Assembly: GCF_023078275.1 (NCBI RefSeq)
Contig: NC_062991.1
Span: 1,674,001 to 1,738,000 of the forward strand
Source of the DNA: Leguminivora glycinivorella
Lineage: Eukaryota; Arthropoda; Insecta; Lepidoptera; Tortricidae
Length of the DNA: 64,000 bases
Direction of reading: 5' to 3'
Shown: piece by piece, positions 49,201 to 55,200 of the stretch
Numbering within the stretch: the stretch's first letter is position 1
Layout: every line of letters begins with the position of its first letter
Position numbers and translations under genes: made by a program
Notes under the pieces: generated by a model
The model's input: the letters and a program-made list of their open reading frames with translations, nothing else
The model's database searches: none
Told to the model about the DNA's origin: nothing

Positions 49201-52200
49201 GATGAGTTTTGTAAGTATTCATCATCAATTCATCATCCTTTTTGCGTTATCCCGGCATTTGCCACGGCTCATGAGAGCCTGGGGTCCGCTTTGACAACTA
49301 ATTTGGCCTAAGATTTGGCACTAGCTTCAGGCACTGGTCCCACCGCGAGCTAGTAAGCTATGAACTATCGGCTATAAAAACGAACAAAGGATAATCACTC
49401 CCGTGTAAATAAAAGAGACACGCCGATGTTTATAGTTACTCGCCCAGCGGTGAGCTATCAAGATCGCCGTGTCTCTTTTATTTGCACGGGAGTGTTTATC
49501 TTTTGTTCGTTTTTGTAGCCGATAGCTCATAGCTTACTAGCTCGCGATGGGACCAGTGCCTTACGCAAGCGACTGCCGTTTCACCTTCCAACCCGAAGGG
49601 TAACTAGGCCTTATTGGGAAATACTTCGGTTTCCTCGCGATCAACGAACTCATATAAACATGGAAGCCGCCATCAAGAACATTACCGTTCAAATTCTCGG
49701 GACCGTTAGCACACATGCTATGTGTGCTAAGTACACATACACAATTACGTCAACATTTTACACAAGACAATACGTGTACAGGCCCTGTAATCAAAACTAG
49801 TAAACAAATTAATAGTCATTTCTTTTGAACAGTTGATATTTGATTATGTTAATTTTAAATTAGCTAGTTTTTCTAGCTAGCTTTTCTAGCTAAATCTGCT
49901 GCTCATGGTGGCTCCCTTATTATTGTTAAAAATTGTATGAAGTGTAAAGAGCGCAAAGATGTTGTAAAATATTCCATAGAAAGAACTATAGAAATTTCAT
50001 GTGTTGAATTAGACAGATATATTATTGTATGTGTTTATAGACCACCATCAGCTGACTTCAGCATATTTGAATCTACAATGGAAAATGTTCTGAATTTAGT
50101 ATGCAAGGGCCAAAAACATGTTATTGTGTGTGGAGATTTTAATGTTAACTTGCTCGAGTCATCTAGTAATACTGTTAAAATGTTCTGTTTGTTTAAATCA
50201 TTTAATTTATTTAATTTATTTCTTGAACCTACCCGGGTAGGTGTGACTAGTGCAACATGCCTAGATAATATTTTTTGTAACTGTGAATGTATAGATAAGA
50301 AATTATTTAACTGTTTTCATTCCGATCACAGCGGCCAAAGGGCAGCTTTCTTAAACGTTATTCATGATACTCCACAAACAATAACATATAGACCCATTAC
50401 TGGATCTCGCTTGGAATCATTCAAAAATGAAATTCTACATAGTTTGTCTATAATACCATTTTCGCATTATGACTGTAATCATTTGTATCAAGATGTTTTC
50501 AATGTAATTCTTAATCAATTTAATAACAATTTCAAAGTGAAATCTATTAGTGGGTCAAAAGTTAAAACAAAGTTTAGTGAATGGGCTACTGTAGGTATTC
50601 ACAAAAGTAGAAAAAGACTTTATGAACTTTATGGTGAGAGAGAGCTGAACAAGAATTCAGAATTCCTGGACTATGTAAGAAACTACTCAAGAATCTTCAA
50701 GAAAGTGTGTTTAACTGCCAAGAAAAACTTTATTAGTTCTAAATTGAAAGTGTCGGACAACAAAGTGAAAACAACTTGGAGTATTATAAATAAAGAAGCT
50801 GGTAAATGTAAATCACGCGATTGTCAAGTCAACATTGTATCAGATAATCAACAAATAGTGTCGAACAGCGATGTTGCCTCGGCATTCGAAGATTATTTCT
50901 CAAATATAGCCGTTAACACCACAAAATGTTTACATTCTTCTGCGGCTCAAGCCCATTCATTACTTTGTGCTAATGTTAAGAAATGTAATAATTCATTTGA
51001 ATTTAGTCAAGTAGACTCTGTAAATATTGTTAAAACATTCAAGTCACTCAATTTAAAGAAAACGGAAGACTTATGGGGAACATCAGTTAAAGTAATTAGT
51101 CATGTCATAGATATAATAGCACCTTACTTGGCCGTAATATATAATATTTCAATTTCACAAGGCACCTTTCCAGATCTTATGAAATGTAGCAAAGTCATAC
51201 CGCTTTTTAAATCGGGTGATTCGAGTGATATAACCAATTTCCGTCCCATATCAATACTTCCTGTACTAAGTAAAGTCTTTGAGAAGCTAATGTTAAATGA
51301 TCTACTGGGACACTTCAACAGACATAGATTACTTACAAGCAAACAGTTCGGTTTCACAAGGGGCCGTTCCACGACCGATGCTGCTTCGGTACTCATTAAA
51401 CATATATATAATTTTTGGGAAAATTCTTGTGATGCAATTGGCATATTTTGTGATCTTTCAAAAGCCTTTGATTGTGTGGATCATGGAACGCTCATTTTGA
51501 AATTAGAACACTATGGTTTGTCTATAAATGCCCTAAACTTTATGTCTTCTTACCTTAGCAATAGAACACAAACAGTAGTTGTTAACAAAACTCGCTCTAG
51601 CGGGACTGTAGTCCAATTAGGAGTGCCACAAGGCTCAATTTTAGGTCCATTCCTGTTTTTGGTTTATATAAATGATTTGCCATGTATAGTGAAAAACTTT
51701 TGTGAAATAGTACTTTTTGCTGATGATACATCACTGCTTTTTAATGTTGACCGAAAATCTACGGATTACAATGTAATTAATAGCACGTTAGCTGATGTAC
51801 TGCAGTGGTTTACTGTCAACAATTTACTTCTTAATTCTAAGAAAACCAAATGTATTCGATTTTCTCTGCCGAATGTTAAACCAATCGATACAAAAATACT
51901 TTTGAATGATGAATGCTTAGAGATGGTAGATACAACACTGTTTCTTGGTTTAACATTGGACAAAAATCTACAATGGAGTCCTCATATAAAGAAACTAGCA
52001 AGCAAATTAAGTTCAGCCGCATACGCCGTTAGGAGAATCAGGCAACTGACTAATGTTGAGACAGCTCGCCTAGTGTATCATAGTTATTTTCACAGTGTAA
52101 TGTCATACGGTATTCTGGTTTGGGGCAAAGCAGCTGACATACAGACTATCTTTGTATTACAAAAGAGAGCCATTCGTTCTATTTACAACTTAGGAACACG

Positions 52201-55200
52201 TGAATCAGTAAGAGAACTCTTCAAAGAAATTAATATCTTAACTGTAGCTTCCCAATACATTTATGATAGTATAATTTATGTTGTTAAGAATTTAGACTGT
52301 TTCACTAAGAATTCTGATATCCATAATTATAACACTAGAAACAAAAATAAGCTTGCCATAAAGAAGTTTCGTGTCCGTAAAGTACAGAAGTCATTTGTTG
52401 GGCAATGCATTCATTTTTATAATAAGTTACCTGACACTGCTTTGAGATTACCCCTCCCAGCTCTTAAGAACTACTTAAAAAAATCATTGATGTTAAAGGC
52501 TTATTACAGAGTCGAGGACTATTTGACAGACAAACATGCATGGCCCGAACCAGAAACTACAAAAAACGAATAGCAATTAAAATAATTGTATTATGTATAG
52601 AGGACACAGTTCAGATAAGAAAGCACATCAAATATTTTATATTTTATGTTGTGTAGGTAAATTACATATTTAATGATATTGAGATTCATATTATCTTTTT
52701 CTTCTATGACAATTTGATATGTTTTCTCTGAAGAAGAACGACGTATTATTAAGCAATAATATAATTTATTGAAATTGATTTCACCTAGTCTGTTCATATT
52801 CTTTGATGAATACTTTTGCATGTTAAATTGTAGTTGTTAAATGCATGTTAATTATAAGATGTAATGTTTTGAAAAGTCTGCCCGCCGAGTAACTTGCCGG
52901 TCCCAGCGTACCCCCTTTGAAATCTTTCGAGGCTGAGGCGTAACCTTCTTTTGACGTTCATATGCGCATTGCAGCTACTTGAAAAATAAATATTTCATTT
53001 TCATTTTCATTTCATTTTCATTTACACTAACGTAGACAGATAAGTGTAGCTGAAATGCATACAATGTCATAACTACAATCATTTTTATTCTGCTAATAAC
53101 CTTCTGTAAGTACTGTAAGTTTCGCGCTTATGGTTAAAATATGACATGCATATTTAGTATAACTTTCGCGCTTTGTTTTTTAATATATGAAAATGGATAG
53201 GTTTATGCAGCGATTGTTAATATACCTAGATGCCTAAAGAGCTCTAAAAAATGACCCCACGAATATCGTGCCACGGTAGGCGGGGCCTCAATATTGTGCC
53301 ACGGAGCTATTCAGTGCGCTAATGGCGGCCAGTCGGAACAGTTGTAGTGAAATGAAATGAAATGAAATAATTATGAAATTAAATATTTATTTTTCCAAGT
53401 AGTTAGGCATATTACAATGCGCATAATGAACGTCAAATAAAGCTATGCCGGCTATAACCCTAATACTACTACCCCCTCAGCCTCGAGAAGATTTCAGTCC
53501 CCCCTCAGTTGGAGGGGTTATCCACTATGGGACCGGCAAAAAACTCCGCGGGCCACTTCTTTTCAAAACATTACGTCTTATAACTAACATGCATTAAAAA
53601 ACAAGATACAAAATAAGTACTCATCAAAAAAATATTAACAGACTACTATACTCTATGGAAATTAATTTCAATAAATTATACAAAGTACAAAGCTATTATT
53701 ATTAATGAGAGATGTTAGAGATGTATAGAGTCTCTAAGTGTCAAGAAAAAGAAAAATTATACATGATGAAGAAAAAGAACAAATTGACACAAATAAAAGA
53801 TAACTAAAATAACTTTAGAGTTGTAAAAGACTCTTGATGTCTCAACTAAAGAAAAAAAAACTTAATTTACTATTTTTCCTTGGAGATGTAATGGTCTCCA
53901 AGAGTCAGAAAGAAAATAAACAAACAAGGACCGAACAGAGTGCCTTAATGTAGTATTACTCAAAATTAATGTTACAATATAATAATATAGCCCCTATTAG
54001 CTGAAACAGACCGCTCTTCACAAACAGCACGTTTACGAGTGCAAACTTTTAAGCGAGCATGACATGTTCAAGCTGTCCGGGCTGTATTAAATATTCAAAT
54101 AATAAGTCAATACCGTATGTAAGACACAACATTCCGTGCTTGTATGTTGCAATGCCATTTATTTAAACCACCGTAGTAGTAGTTCATGTGCTATGCGTAG
54201 GCACTTAATACATGAGTACATATTATCTGACGACTGGTCTGGTGCAGTCGGTAGTGACCCTGCCTGCTACGCCGCGGTCCCGGGTTCGAATCCCGGTAAA
54301 GGCATTTATTTGTGTGATGAGCACAGATATTTGTTCCTGAGTCATGGATGTTTTCTATGTATATATATTTATACATTATATATCGTTGTCTGAGTACCCA
54401 CAATATGTAAGTATTTATTTAAATTTTATTGCACAAAAGAAAAGCTTAAAGTACAAAAAGCGGTCTTTTTTTATTTAATGTCATAAGGCATTCTCTACCA
54501 GTCAACCTTTAGGCAAATCATAGGCGGGCCATTTTTTTTTCAAAGTTGCCCACCCCACTTTTTCTTTGGATTTGGAATCGCGAGCTCTTTCAATCCTAAT
54601 AAGAGAAAAAAAGTGTCCCAAAGTTTTTTTCCCATTCCGTTACCATTTTTTTATATGGCGGTAACGGAATGGAAGGTTTGAAAAATGTATGGAAATCTTG
54701 GGACATTTTTTTTCTCCTGTGAGGATCGAAAGACCTCGCGATTCTGAGTATGAACGTCAAGAATACCCATGTTACAAAAGAGTGGGGTATACAACTTTGA
54801 AAAAAAAAAATGGCCAAAGCATTTTATCATGAAAGTTCTAATTTTTCTATTTTTTTCAGTTGGGATGTTTCTGCCTATCCAACATGGCTTTCATCTGCCC
54901 GAACATTATTTATGTATTGGTGCACTATGAACGACCAGGTATATGAACTAGCTTTTGCCCGTGGCTTCGCTCGCGTTATACATAAGTACACAGTTTAAAG
55001 TGTCGGTGCCCCTTTATAATATTTCCGAGCTCATATAGCCCGGCAACATTTAAATCAAGGGTGAACAGGCATCTTCTGGGCGAGCTCACTCCATCGTATG
55101 CCAGGTCTTTGCCATTGGCTGGTCTGTGGCCAAGAGTAAGCCCATTTGTAAAAAAAACCGGCCAAGAGCATGTCGGGTCACGCTCAGTGTAGGGTTCCGT

